A stretch of DNA of 64,000 nucleotides, from NCBI RefSeq assembly GCF_008638365.1, contig NZ_VWVU01000005.1:292056-356055 (forward strand), in the 5' to 3' direction. The position numbers and the translations under genes were made by a program. Within the stretch, counting starts at the first letter, position 1. The number at the start of each line of letters is the position of its first letter. This document shows positions 36,957-45,403 of this stretch, piece by piece. The notes under the pieces were generated by a model. That model made no database searches, was not told the DNA's origin, and saw only the letters and a list, made by a program, of their open reading frames with translations. The stretch comes from Nocardiopsis quinghaiensis. Lineage in GTDB: Bacteria > Actinomycetota > Actinomycetes > Streptosporangiales > Streptosporangiaceae.

Positions 36957-37784
36957 ATGTCACGACGCGCCTCCGCCGCCTCCTGCGCGGCGGTGTTCCT
37001 CACGCTCGCCCTCACCGGCTGTGTTTCGCTGGACGACCTGGACCGGTACGCGCAGAGCGTGACCACCGGGACCCCGATGGACTCCTTCGACCAGGTCGAC
37101 CGCGACGATCCCTTCGCCGGAAGCCCCGCCGAGGACTACGGCGAGGGCTTCGACACCCCCGAGGCCGCGCCCGCCGGATCCTTCACCGCAGAGCAGGTGG
37201 CACAGGCCTACTCCCTGACCCGGGACCTCATGGAGGCCGTCTACCTGGACCAGGACGCGGTCTTCGGCGAGGACAACAGCGAGTTCACCGCGTTGCTCTC
37301 CGGTCAGTCGCTGAAGTGGTACATGGACAACATCGACAACGGGGACTTCGAACGCAACAGCCGCCACGTGACCTTCAACCTCACGCCCGGGACGGCCGAA
37401 CCCGTCGGCGACGTCGTGAAGGTGGACGGCACGATGCGCGCCGAGGAGGCCCGCGACGACCGGGGCCAGGACTACCTGGCGGTGCACACCGAGTACACGA
37501 TCGTCCACCCCGTCGCCCGGCCCGGTGAACCGGTGTCGGTGCGCCTGGTCACCTCGCACTTCGGGGAGGTGTCCCTCTACGCCATGGGCGGCCAGACGCT
37601 GGAGGCGTGGCCGAACTGGTGGAGTTCCACGGGGCCCGTGCACTGCCTGGAGGAGTACACCATCACCCCCGCCTACCCCGACGAGTTCCCCGAGGGCGAG
37701 CGGCCCAAGGGCGTGCCCGAGGACGCCTACGACCGGGAGAACTTCGAGGACCAGGAGGAGTGCGGCGCCATCGGGGACACCTGA
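36957..37784 (+). CDS. Secreted lipoprotein, unknown function
   Basis: 275 aa. Type II signal peptide: MSRRASAASCAAVFLTLALTGC with lipobox LTGC, so Cys22 would be lipidated. The mature part is acidic and looks like an NTF2/SnoaL-like or Tim44-like domain (EQVAQAYSLTRDLMEAVYLDQDAVFGEDN, WYMDNIDNGDFERNSRHVTFNL, YTIVHPVARPGEPVSVRLVTSHFGE). The C-terminal HCLEEYTITPAYPDEFPEGERPKG has two Cys that could pair. AAAGG precedes the ATG. No partner gene is obvious. Confidence 0.72.
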   Translation: MSRRASAASCAAVFLTLALTGCVSLDDLDRYAQSVTTGTPMDSFDQVDRDDPFAGSPAEDYGEGFDTPEAAPAGSFTAEQVAQAYSLTRDLMEAVYLDQDAVFGEDNSEFTALLSGQSLKWYMDNIDNGDFERNSRHVTFNLTPGTAEPVGDVVKVDGTMRAEEARDDRGQDYLAVHTEYTIVHPVARPGEPVSVRLVTSHFGEVSLYAMGGQTLEAWPNWWSSTGPVHCLEEYTITPAYPDEFPEGERPKGVPEDAYDRENFEDQEECGAIGDT

Positions 37785-37925
37785 CGGGCGGCGTTCGGCC
37801 GGCGCGCGGCCTTTCTCCCTGGTGGCGGCGGGGGATAAACCTCCGTAAAAAGTCACTCACGGTGACGTTTTCGACCCTCCGGGTGGTGCGGCGGACTGGC
37901 GCCGGGTACCCCCTCATCATGTTGA

Positions 37926-38423
37926 ATGACGTGCATGATCGTGCGTCGAGTACTTCCCGATGAGATGAACGCCGTCAGCGAACTGCGCGTGATGGCCTAC
38001 ACGGCCGATGGCCTGTTGGACGCGAATCCGGCCTATGTCGAGGCACTGCGCCTCCTGGGAACGGATGGTCGCGGTGAGATCCTGGTCGCCGCCGACGAGG
38101 AGCAACGCCTCCTGGGGACGATCATGTTCGAACCCTGGTCGGCGGAGAGCGAGATCGCCCGCAACGCGGACGAGGCCGAGATCCGGGCCTTCGCCGTCGC
38201 CCCCGAGGCCCGGGGACGCGGCGTGGGCCGGGACCTGGTCAACGCCCTCGTCGAACGGGCCCGTGAGGAGGGGGTCACCAGACTCCTGCTGTCCACCCTG
38301 CCCGAGATGGTCTCGGCCCAGTACGTCTACCGCGCCCGCGGCTTCGAACGGGTACCCGAACGCGACTGGACGCCGATGCCCGGAGTCACCCTCCTGGCCT
38401 ACGAACTCGTCGTCAAGGACTGA
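37926..38423 (+). CDS. GNAT family N-acetyltransferase
   Basis: 165 aa. Acetyl-CoA-binding motif A is clear: EIRAFAVAPEARGRGVGRDLVNALVERARE, then motif B YRARGFERVPERDWTP. Likely acetylates a small molecule or protein N-terminus. No ribosome binding site precedes the ATG, so it may be leaderless or start at the ATG at 37935. Confidence 0.88.
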   Translation: MTCMIVRRVLPDEMNAVSELRVMAYTADGLLDANPAYVEALRLLGTDGRGEILVAADEEQRLLGTIMFEPWSAESEIARNADEAEIRAFAVAPEARGRGVGRDLVNALVERAREEGVTRLLLSTLPEMVSAQYVYRARGFERVPERDWTPMPGVTLLAYELVVKD

Positions 38424-38501
38424 CCTGCCCGGCCGCTCCCCCCACTCCGTGCCGGTGCGGGGGAGCGGCCTCGGGCGGGGCGGGGCGCACGTGTCGTGCG
38501 G

Positions 38502-39794
38502 TCACCGCGCTCCGTGGTCGGCGGGATGGTGTGCGTACGGCCGCGGGGAGGGTGCCGGGTTCCCGTCCAGTGCGGCGAGCAGCCGGGCCACCCGCCTCCG
38601 GCGGTACCGGGACCCGGGAGTGCTGGTGGCCTCGAACAGCCCGAGCACCGCGCTCTCGGTGTCGCGTGCGGCCACCCACCGCTCCAACAGCCCCTCGGTG
38701 TCCACCGGGCGGCCCTCCTCCAGCAGGTCGAGCACCTGTGCGGCGTCCATCTCGGCCACGGGCGGGGCGACCACGGGGTCGGCCCCCGACCGGCGCAGCT
38801 GCCGCACCATGAAGTGGTCGCCGAGCCGGGTGACGAGGAAGCGGCCGTCGGCGAGCCGGTCGACCGCGCCGAGGCCGGTCAGTACCTCCAACACCTGGTG
38901 GACGTGTCCGTCGGGATCCCCGTCGCCGAGTGCGACCTCGGGCCCGTACGCCTGCGCCAGTTGGGCGGGCGTGCGCGCCTGCCCGTGTACGAACAGGTCG
39001 GTGAGCAGGAGGAACACCGTCACCCCGTGCGGCTCGGCCATGGTCAGCAGGGCGTCGGCCCAGACGTCGGCGGCCGCTCCCGGGTCTCCGTCCAGCCAGG
39101 TCCGCGCGGCCCGGCCGGGCAGCACACAGGTGTAGGTGGTGCGCAGCAGGCCGGAGCCGCGTGCCACGGCGAACAGGCCGGACATCCTCTCGGGGGAGAG
39201 GCCCAGGTCGGCGGCCGCCTCGTCGGCGTCGGACTCCAGGAGTGTGTCGCCTCCGGCGCCGCCGGAGCTCAGGGGCCTGCCCGTGCCCACCCACTCCGCC
39301 AGCCGTGCGGCGTCGGTCAGGGGGCGGCACCGGTGTGCCGCGGCGTCCAGTTCCACCGGGCCGGCCGGAACGACCGGGGGCACCGCCTCGGGTCTGCCGT
39401 TCTCACCGACGCCGAGCCGGTCCAGGATCGGCAGTGCGGCCCCGTCGGTCAGCTCCTCGGGCGGCGGTCCGCCAGGTGTGAGGTCCACCTCCGCGATGGC
39501 CGCGCGCAACCCGCGCGGACTCTCCGAGGACAGCAGCCGCCCCTGGTCGACCAGGAAGTCGCACCAGGTCAGCCAGGTCTCCCGGAGGTCTCCGGGCACC
39601 CGCTCCCGGGCGCGGACGGTGCGGGCGATGCCGTGGACGTCCGACGTGGACCAGTCCCCGGGGCCGGACGCACCGACGTCCATGTGGGCCGTCAGCAGGA
39701 ACAGCAGGCTGTCGGGGTCCAGGACGGGCCGGGGCTCGACGGTCCGGGCCCAGTCCAGGCACGCGTGCACAGCAGAATAGATGCTCTCAGTCAT
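38502..39794 (-). CDS. Unrecognised 430-aa protein
   Basis: No family recognised. Starts MTESIYSAVHACLDWARTV; mostly helical, with a possible winged-helix stretch LTMAEPHGVTVFLLLTDLFVHGQART and VLEVLTGLGAVDRLADGRFLVTRLGDHFMVRQLR (typical helix-helix-wing arrangement). Arg-rich YRRRRVARLLAALDG near the end. I suspect a helix-turn-helix-containing cytosolic protein. No membrane or signal segment. ATG at 39794 with no strong ribosome binding site. Confidence 0.65.
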   Translation of the reverse strand: MTESIYSAVHACLDWARTVEPRPVLDPDSLLFLLTAHMDVGASGPGDWSTSDVHGIARTVRARERVPGDLRETWLTWCDFLVDQGRLLSSESPRGLRAAIAEVDLTPGGPPPEELTDGAALPILDRLGVGENGRPEAVPPVVPAGPVELDAAAHRCRPLTDAARLAEWVGTGRPLSSGGAGGDTLLESDADEAAADLGLSPERMSGLFAVARGSGLLRTTYTCVLPGRAARTWLDGDPGAAADVWADALLTMAEPHGVTVFLLLTDLFVHGQARTPAQLAQAYGPEVALGDGDPDGHVHQVLEVLTGLGAVDRLADGRFLVTRLGDHFMVRQLRRSGADPVVAPPVAEMDAAQVLDLLEEGRPVDTEGLLERWVAARDTESAVLGLFEATSTPGSRYRRRRVARLLAALDGNPAPSPRPYAHHPADHGAR

Positions 39795-39964
39795 TGACCC
39801 GTCACAGAAAGTGGGCGAGCTGCCAAAACGGCACCAGGCTAACCGTGCCGCGCGTATCCGCGTGGGAAAACGCAGAAAGTCGCTCCCGTTCCGCTCATGG
39901 CCGGTCCATCAGCTCCGTGACCAGTGGCTTCGCGAACCCGACGGGCCGACCGGCCCGGTTCCAC

Positions 39965-40140
39965 CGGCCCAACCGGTGACCCGCCGGACCAGGCGCTCCA
40001 CGGCGGCGTCCGGGACCGGTGACCGCCGCCGGTCCGCACGGGCCCGCAGCACCCGGGGCGGGGCCTCGACGGAGACGATCTCCACACGCGCCCGGTAGGC
40101 GGCCGCCAGGTCCACGCACCGGGCGTGCGTCTCGACGCCA
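39965..40140 (-). pseudogene. Remnant of an AAA/polynucleotide-kinase-like ATPase
   Basis: The minus frame reads CVDLAAAYRARVEIVSVEAPPRVLRARADRRRSPVPDAAVERLVRR, which resembles the C-terminal lid region of small P-loop kinases. The upstream P-loop part is missing or out of frame, and no start is present. It lies in a 612-bp gap (39795-40406) that is otherwise empty to my eye. Confidence 0.4.
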
Positions 40141-40406
40141 CCACACGGCCCACCGCCGGACCGAAGGTGGGGGACGATCCGGATGGCCGAGGCCATGGAC
40201 TTCATCCTGGACGACGAACGCCTCAGCGTGTTAGACAGGTTCGGCCGACTACGTGTCCTCCGGCTGGACAGCCCGCCTGGTACCGGCCACTGGTTGGCGC
40301 CGCTACGGGGAGGCGGGCCAGAACGGAGCACGCAGAGGGCCTCACTCCTTTCGACGGCTTCGCTCGCAGGCGCGACGATCAGTGGCAGATCGGAGAGCAA
40401 GGGCCC

Positions 40407-40955
40407 ATGTCCGACCCGACGGCTCCCGGCCCACCCGACGACGGCGACCGGCACGGACCTGGGAACGGAGCCGGGCACGACCGGCGGGGGCGAGGCGACG
40501 GAGGCACACGTCCACCACGCCAGTACCATCCAGGTCGTTGGCGTCACGTGGAGAACAAGATCATGAGCGCCCTCGTCCGAGTCGGAATGGTGCCCAACTC
40601 CTACCTGCTCACTACGCGCGGCCGCAGAACCGGACGGGTGCGCAGCAATCCCGTGACCCTGGTCGAGCAGGACGGGCGACGGTGGCTGGTCGCACCGTAC
40701 GGCTCGGTGGCCTGGGTCCACAACGCCCGCGCCGCCGGACGGGTACGTCTGAGCCGCCGACGCCACACCGGTTTCTACGAGCTGCGAGAGATCGCTTTCG
40801 ACCAGGCCGGACCCATCCTGAAACAGTACGTCCGCATCGCTCCCGCCACGCGATCGTATTTCCGCGCTGGCAAGGACTCCCCTGTGGAGGACTTCACCGC
40901 CGAAGCCGAACACCACCCGGTGTTCGAGCTCGTCCCGGTCGGCCAGGACCGCTGA
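40407..40955 (+). CDS. Deazaflavin (F420)-dependent nitroreductase family protein
   Basis: 182 aa. Core of the DDN/F420 family: VGMVPNSYLLTTRGRRTGRVRSNPVTLVEQDGRRWLVAPYG followed by WVHNARAAGRVRLSRR, the F420-phosphate-binding region. Family members reduce enones, quinones or nitro compounds with F420H2. The first about 45 residues are Pro/Gly/Asp-rich and not part of the domain. ATG at 40407 has GGAGAG 9 nt upstream. Confidence 0.85.
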   Translation: MSDPTAPGPPDDGDRHGPGNGAGHDRRGRGDGGTRPPRQYHPGRWRHVENKIMSALVRVGMVPNSYLLTTRGRRTGRVRSNPVTLVEQDGRRWLVAPYGSVAWVHNARAAGRVRLSRRRHTGFYELREIAFDQAGPILKQYVRIAPATRSYFRAGKDSPVEDFTAEAEHHPVFELVPVGQDR

Positions 40956-40984
40956 GACCCGACCACGGGTCCAGGGTCAGGTTT

Positions 40985-41175
40985 CGGCCACAGGGGCCAT
41001 GAGGTCCGACATCGCGTTCGCCAACTCCAGCCGGGTCCGCCACCTGCGCCGATCCAGCAGATCGATCCGTGTCCGCGACGCTGTGCCCTGTTTCGACCAG
41101 GTCCAACACCTTGCGGCGGAACTCGGCCGGGTGTCCACGACGTCCCACGGTGCCCTCCTTGGGGTCACATGGCAC
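40985..41175 (-). pseudogene. IS3-family transposase (orfA) remnant
   Basis: Minus strand encodes GTVGRRGHPAEFRRKVLDLVETGHSVADT, the start of an IS3-type helix-turn-helix subunit; the following residues are out of frame. Only about 60 codons remain and no orfB is nearby. Between 41176 and 41408 I see no gene. Confidence 0.65.
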
Positions 41176-41408
41176 CAGAGTTCAGGAATCCGACTCCGAA
41201 GAATGCGGCGCGCACCGGGCCCTCCTTCCGGCACGGCACCACAAACCCTGCTCGGATCGTCGAACGGGCCGCCGCAGACGGCCAGCCCGTGCTGGCGCGC
41301 CCGGTGGCGGTGGTCGGGCTCCCACGACCCGCTTGCCGGAGGTAGGGAACCGGTGTTTCTGCGACAGGTCCTGCGACATGACCGGGTGCTGTCCCGGCCC
41401 GACCGGGG

Positions 41409-41732
41409 TCAGCGGACGGCCGCCTGGCGGGCGCGGGTCAGTCCGCGTGGGCCGGGCAGGACCGCGTTGCCGCTGGTGACGGTGAAGAAGCGGTCCAGGC
41501 CGGGCACGCACACCGTCACGGTGCACACGCCGTTGGGCTCGGTGCGCAGGGCGCGTGTCGCGGCGTGCTCGGCGCTCAGCGAGGCGCCGTACCCCTGCAT
41601 GAGGTGGTCGCCGCGGGGGCGGGCACAGGCGCAGAATGCTGGGACGCCCAGGTCGGTGGTCATGTCGATCAGGTGCACGGGGCGGTCCAGTAGGGTGCGG
41701 GCGCGCTCGGTGCGGCGGACCCGGCGGGAGCG
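41409..41732 (-). pseudogene. YcaO-domain fragment (azoline-forming RiPP cyclodehydratase type)
   Basis: Reads RARTLLDRPVHLIDMTTDLGVPAFCACARP then GYGASLSAEHAATRALRTE, a recognisable central part of YcaO enzymes (TTDLGVP.. and GxGASLSAEHAATRALTE). Both ends of the domain, including the ATP-binding residues and the C-terminal PxPxP, are missing. It is in frame with the 42-codon ORF just upstream, separated by one TAG. A degraded biosynthetic gene. Confidence 0.6.
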
Positions 41733-41861
41733 CTACTGCCCGTCCTGGACCCGGTCCTGGACGGTGGCAGGTTCTGCGGCCAGTTCGGCCAGCTGTGCCT
41801 GCTCGGCCTCAGTCAGATCCTCGCGGCTGAGGAGGCTCAGGAGCAAGCCAGAGAAACCCAT
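41733..41861 (-). CDS. 42-aa leader-like peptide gene
   Basis: Encodes MGFSGLLLSLLSREDL followed by TEAEQAQLAELAAEPATVQDR and DGQ. The leading hydrophobic helix and acidic middle look like a RiPP leader or a small amphipathic peptide, but no Cys/Ser/Thr-rich core follows. ATG preceded by GGGAG. It sits between a P450 gene and a YcaO fragment on the same strand and is in frame with the latter. It may be only the relic of that larger gene. Confidence 0.4.
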   Translation of the reverse strand: MGFSGLLLSLLSREDLTEAEQAQLAELAAEPATVQDRVQDGQ

Positions 41862-42047
41862 GGTGATACTCCCATTGCTGCAAGTGGTATTCGTGTGTTG
41901 GGATCTGCAACCCCGCAGGTCACGGGGCCGAACACCCCGGTCGCCAGATAGCGAGGGCTTCCGGGGACGACCCCGTCCCGCACGTCGGAGCCCGCAAGCC
42001 GTTCGGTGGTTGACCGGCAGGTCCAGCATCCTCGTGCTCCTCTTCCG

Positions 42048-43343
42048 TCAGCCGCGCGGGTGGAAGACCAGGCGCAGGCCGGCTGGGGTGAGCGCACCGT
42101 TGGTGTCCAGGCGGTAGGGCCGGGGTTCGGGGCAGGACAGGCGGTGCGCCCGCGCCGTCATCGCCAGGACCAGGACGAGTTCCAGGGAGGCCAGGGAGGC
42201 CCCGGGGCACAGCCGCGGTCCGGCCCCGAAGGGCAGGTAGGCGCCGGTGGTGCCGGGGGAGGAGACCTCAAGCCAGCGCTCGGGCGCGAAGGTGTCGGCC
42301 CGGTCGTGGTGGCGCTCGTCGCGGTGGAGCAGATAGGGCGAGACCAGGATCCGGTCACCGGGCACCAGCCGGTGCCCGCCCAGGTCGGTGGGTTGGACCA
42401 CGATGCGGGAGGTCAGCCAGTTCGGCGGGTACAGGCGCAGGGTCTCGCGGACGAAGGCGTCGGCGGTGCGCAGGCGCGCGACGTGGCCGGCGTCGACCCG
42501 GTACCCGTCGAGGGGCAGCGCGTCCGCCTCCGCGGCGATGTGTTCGGCCCACTGGGGGTGGCGGGCCAGGTTCAGCAGCAGCCAGGCGCCCGCGCGGGTG
42601 GGCATCTCCTGGCTGGCCACCAAGATGGTGGACAGCAGGTAGGCGATGGGCGCACCCGGGGGTGTGCCGTGGTCCGATGACGCCTGGACCATGGCGCTGA
42701 GCAGGTCGGGCCCCATTGCGCGGCCCTGGGCCAGACGCCGCTCCATGACCGCGCCGATGCGCCCGGCCAGGGCGTTGATGCGGCGGCGCATGCGCAGCCG
42801 GGTGACGGTGGGCACCCACCGCGGAAGGTACAGGGTGCTGGCGGGGATGTTGTCACGGGTCCGGGCCAGAGCTGCCTCGGCGTGGGTGAGGGCACCGGCG
42901 TCGGCGCCGAAGCAGAATCCGGCGCCGATACGGGAGAACGTGCGCTTGAGGCGGGGCATGACCTCTTCGGTTTCGCCACAGGGCCAGTCGCGGGCCAGGG
43001 CGGCGGATTCGGCGGCGACCATGGCGGTGTGCTCGGTGGTCCCGCTGTGGCGGAAGCAGCGCCTGGCCGCGTTCAGGCTCTCGGGCAGCAGCGTGCCCGG
43101 TGTCAGGGCACGGCGCACCCCGCGAGGAAGTGGGAACGCCCCCCGTGAGGGGCTGAACTGCGCTCCGGTGCGGCGGAACACCTCCCGGGTCAGCTCCGGC
43201 CCCGCCGCGACGTAGATGTGCGGGGCGAACTCCCAGAAGTCGCCGTGGCGCGTCGTGCCCTGGGTCAGGAAGCCGATCCTGTCCGCCTCGTATTCCGAGG
43301 CGGACAGGATCTCTCCGCTTCCCGGTGCTAGATGCCGGTTCAA
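42048..43343 (-). CDS. Cytochrome P450, likely RiPP-modifying
   Basis: 431 aa. Heme motif FGAGPRLCPG with Cys near residue 376, ExxR as ETLRLYPPNW, and the I-helix segment ILVASQEMPTRAGAWLLLNLARHP. Oxidises its substrate with external electrons from ferredoxin; no redox partner gene is adjacent. The TTG start is preceded by AAGAAAGG, 92 bp after the stop of a 24-codon aromatic-tailed peptide gene, and there are no other biosynthetic genes between. Single-P450 RiPP systems (tryptorubin-like atropopeptides, biarylitides, cihunamides) have this layout. Assignment of the substrate is inference. Confidence 0.85.
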   Translation of the reverse strand: MNRHLAPGSGEILSASEYEADRIGFLTQGTTRHGDFWEFAPHIYVAAGPELTREVFRRTGAQFSPSRGAFPLPRGVRRALTPGTLLPESLNAARRCFRHSGTTEHTAMVAAESAALARDWPCGETEEVMPRLKRTFSRIGAGFCFGADAGALTHAEAALARTRDNIPASTLYLPRWVPTVTRLRMRRRINALAGRIGAVMERRLAQGRAMGPDLLSAMVQASSDHGTPPGAPIAYLLSTILVASQEMPTRAGAWLLLNLARHPQWAEHIAAEADALPLDGYRVDAGHVARLRTADAFVRETLRLYPPNWLTSRIVVQPTDLGGHRLVPGDRILVSPYLLHRDERHHDRADTFAPERWLEVSSPGTTGAYLPFGAGPRLCPGASLASLELVLVLAMTARAHRLSCPEPRPYRLDTNGALTPAGLRLVFHPRG

Positions 43344-43435
43344 GGCGACCGAACCTTTCTTGGGTGCGTTGTCCGACCGCCGCTGGTGCGGCCCTCTGCA
43401 TGCGCTTTTCCGCGTCCGGAACCGGAATGGGCCCG

Positions 43436-43510
43436 CTAACCCCAGTAGAACGGGTACGCGCCGGTCCTCGCGGCCCGGACATCACGCAGGAACTTCTTGA
43501 GAGCGGTCAT
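43436..43510 (-). CDS. 24-aa aromatic-tailed peptide, candidate P450-RiPP precursor
   Basis: Too short for routine gene finding. It begins MTALKKFLRDV, contains Arg-rich RAARTG and ends AYPFYWG. The leader is amphipathic and basic; the last seven residues hold Tyr, Phe, Tyr and Trp, the residues that P450s crosslink in biarylitides and atropopeptides. A strong ribosome binding site (GAGGGGG) precedes the ATG, which supports real translation. It is followed by the P450 gene on the same strand. Precursor length and arrangement match known single-P450 RiPPs; the core sequence is not one that I know. GTG-type shared motif lies 66 nt upstream. Confidence 0.65.
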   Translation of the reverse strand: MTALKKFLRDVRAARTGAYPFYWG

Positions 43511-43759
43511 CTGGTCCCCCTCGTTGTTGTTGCGGGTCGGATTCTCCTTCCCTGGTCATGGCTGCCCCTGGTTGTGCCGCGTGAAACGTCGGATCGCCTT
43601 GGTTCACATTTCAACAGAATGTGTGTGTATGTATCAGATTTTTCCTTCCTGTGGTTGATCTTTTCCAATGGGCATGGTATTCGGATGAATGGCATTGTAT
43701 TTGCGGGATTCTCTCTTGCTTTGTGTGCATGGGGCAACGTTGACCTCGCGCTGGCCGTA

Positions 43760-44250
43760 TCCGGTAATCGCGTCGGGTGGGCGCCGCCGACCAGGTAGGT
43801 GACGCCGTCGACGGTGCGATGAGCCCACGTGTACGGGGCCGGTCCGGGGCGCGACGAGATCGCCCGTGGGCCTTGTGCGGTCGGCCAGTGGCACGTCCTT
43901 CCACGGCAGGTTCTTCACCAAGTGGTGCAGAGTGGTCTTGACCACGGCGATGTAGTGTGTGCTCTCCTTCCTGGCCAGGAACGTGGCATGGCAGGTTCGG
44001 GGGAGCGGCGCGTCGAAGGCGACCACCGGCCCCGGCCAGCTCCAGCGGCTCCAGCAGGGGCGCGGATCGGTGGTCTCGTTGCTCTCGGCGTCGGCTTCGC
44101 GCTGGGTCAGGGCCGCCCCTGTCGGCTTCCGGTGGTGAGTCCCGGGTGCTGGCGTGCCCGGACAGCCAGGCGCCGATGATCGTGCAGGTGGCGGAGCCGG
44201 TCGAGCAGGTTCGGCAGGTGCTCGGCGTGGCCGGGTTCGGCTTGGCGAAT
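43760..44250 (-). pseudogene. ISAs1-like transposase remnant
   Basis: One minus frame reads CHATFLARKESTHYIAVVKTTLHHLVKNLPWKDVPLADRTR, and an adjacent frame continues with VTYLVGG-like sequence; together they resemble the DDE domain of ISAs1-family transposases. Frame breaks and missing ends show decay. From 44251 to 44755 the sequence is AT-rich, with T-runs around 44570-44600, and holds no gene that I can support. Confidence 0.5.
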
Positions 44251-44755
44251 CGGCTGAGTCCGGCGGGAATGGGGATGACGGAGGGGCGGGCACGGTTTTG
44301 TGCACTCCGGAACCAGGAACTTCCCTTTCCCCGGTCGTACGGCAGAACTCCGCACGGAGGAGTCCGGCCAAGGCCGAGGACCTCTGATACTCCGGTCATC
44401 CGAACATCACTTGAAACAGTGGTAACGGTAACCTCTCTCGCCTCTTGCATCCCGAGCCGAATCGCGCTCGCTCCGGAGACATACACACACCTTCCGTTGC
44501 ATAGTAGGACTCAGTGGATGATAGGAAGATCATTCCCTATCTCCCGAAAATATCGGTTTTCTGGATTTTCCTCTTTAAGTTTTTTCTTCTTTTTTGTGGC
44601 AAGTAGCGGCGGCCCAAAATCCTCGGTGGGTCGGTCCTCGCTCTGGTCATTGTCGGCGCGGAGGGGGCAATATGGCTGAGGCTCCTCCGTGGTATCGGTG
44701 ATCGTGCGTACACCGAGAAGACGTGCGCACACTGGGAAGATCCGAAGGGAAGTCC

Positions 44756-45220
44756 ATGTCTTTCAAGAACATCTTCGACGGTGGCGGAAGTGAAGCCAAG
44801 TCCGCCGAAGAGTCCGCTCGAAACGTGTATGAAAAAATCCCTGGATCCTGGCCCGAACGGGAAGGGGTCGATCCGGAGCTCTTCGACGGCATTCCTGAAG
44901 CTGCGCGTGACCCGAAGATCATGTGCGAGACGTCGTCTGAGGCTCTCAATGTCATGAACAGCTTCATCATTCCTCTGTTCAAGAACACCCAGACAGTATC
45001 CGCCAAGCAGAGAGAAGCCAGTGAAAACCCCGAATCGACATCCGATATGGCATCTTCAGCCAAGGATGAGGCATTCAAAAAGGTGGCGGTGGAGATCAAG
45101 GGCGAAGACCGACCAAAGACCAGCGACGAAGAGCGAGAAGAATTGAGGAAAGATAACCATGAAGCGGCCCAAAACACCAAGATGACTGTCAATGGTTGGC
45201 CGAAGCCTGAGGTCCCGTGA
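44756..45220 (+). CDS. Unrecognised 154-aa charged protein
   Basis: No family recognised. Highly charged and mostly helical: DGGGSEAKSAEESARNVYEKIPGSWPE, then a hydrophobic SSEALNVMNSFIIPLF and a Glu/Lys-rich C-terminus ending KMTVNGWPKPEVP. No signal peptide. GC and codon use (many AAG, GAA, TCC mixes) are lower-GC than flanking chromosomal genes. AAGGGAAG precedes the ATG. Same strand and 183 bp upstream of the pore-former/NHL gene, so the two may act together. Confidence 0.6.
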   Translation: MSFKNIFDGGGSEAKSAEESARNVYEKIPGSWPEREGVDPELFDGIPEAARDPKIMCETSSEALNVMNSFIIPLFKNTQTVSAKQREASENPESTSDMASSAKDEAFKKVAVEIKGEDRPKTSDEEREELRKDNHEAAQNTKMTVNGWPKPEVP

Positions 45221-45403
45221 GGAAGCCGACTCGAGGGCCGGAGTGCTGTTCAAAATCCCTGGTTTCATGGTCCAGACCTTGAGAGTGGCACGGTCCCGCT
45301 CGGTGGCCTGACGACTTCTCACTCGGCTGCGACAGGCTGGAAACAGATCACAAGTAATCACTGACAAATCATTGAGTCCTGTTGTGCAAGGAGGCTGAAG
45401 GAT

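Noticed and set aside
40183..40566. Plus-strand ORF ahead of the F420-type reductase
   Set aside because: No recognisable domain; overlaps the remnant on the opposite strand and the start of the real gene.
43576..43590. Second parS-like sequence (GTGAAAC half)
   Set aside because: Only one half of the palindrome matches parS, so it is not a ParB site.
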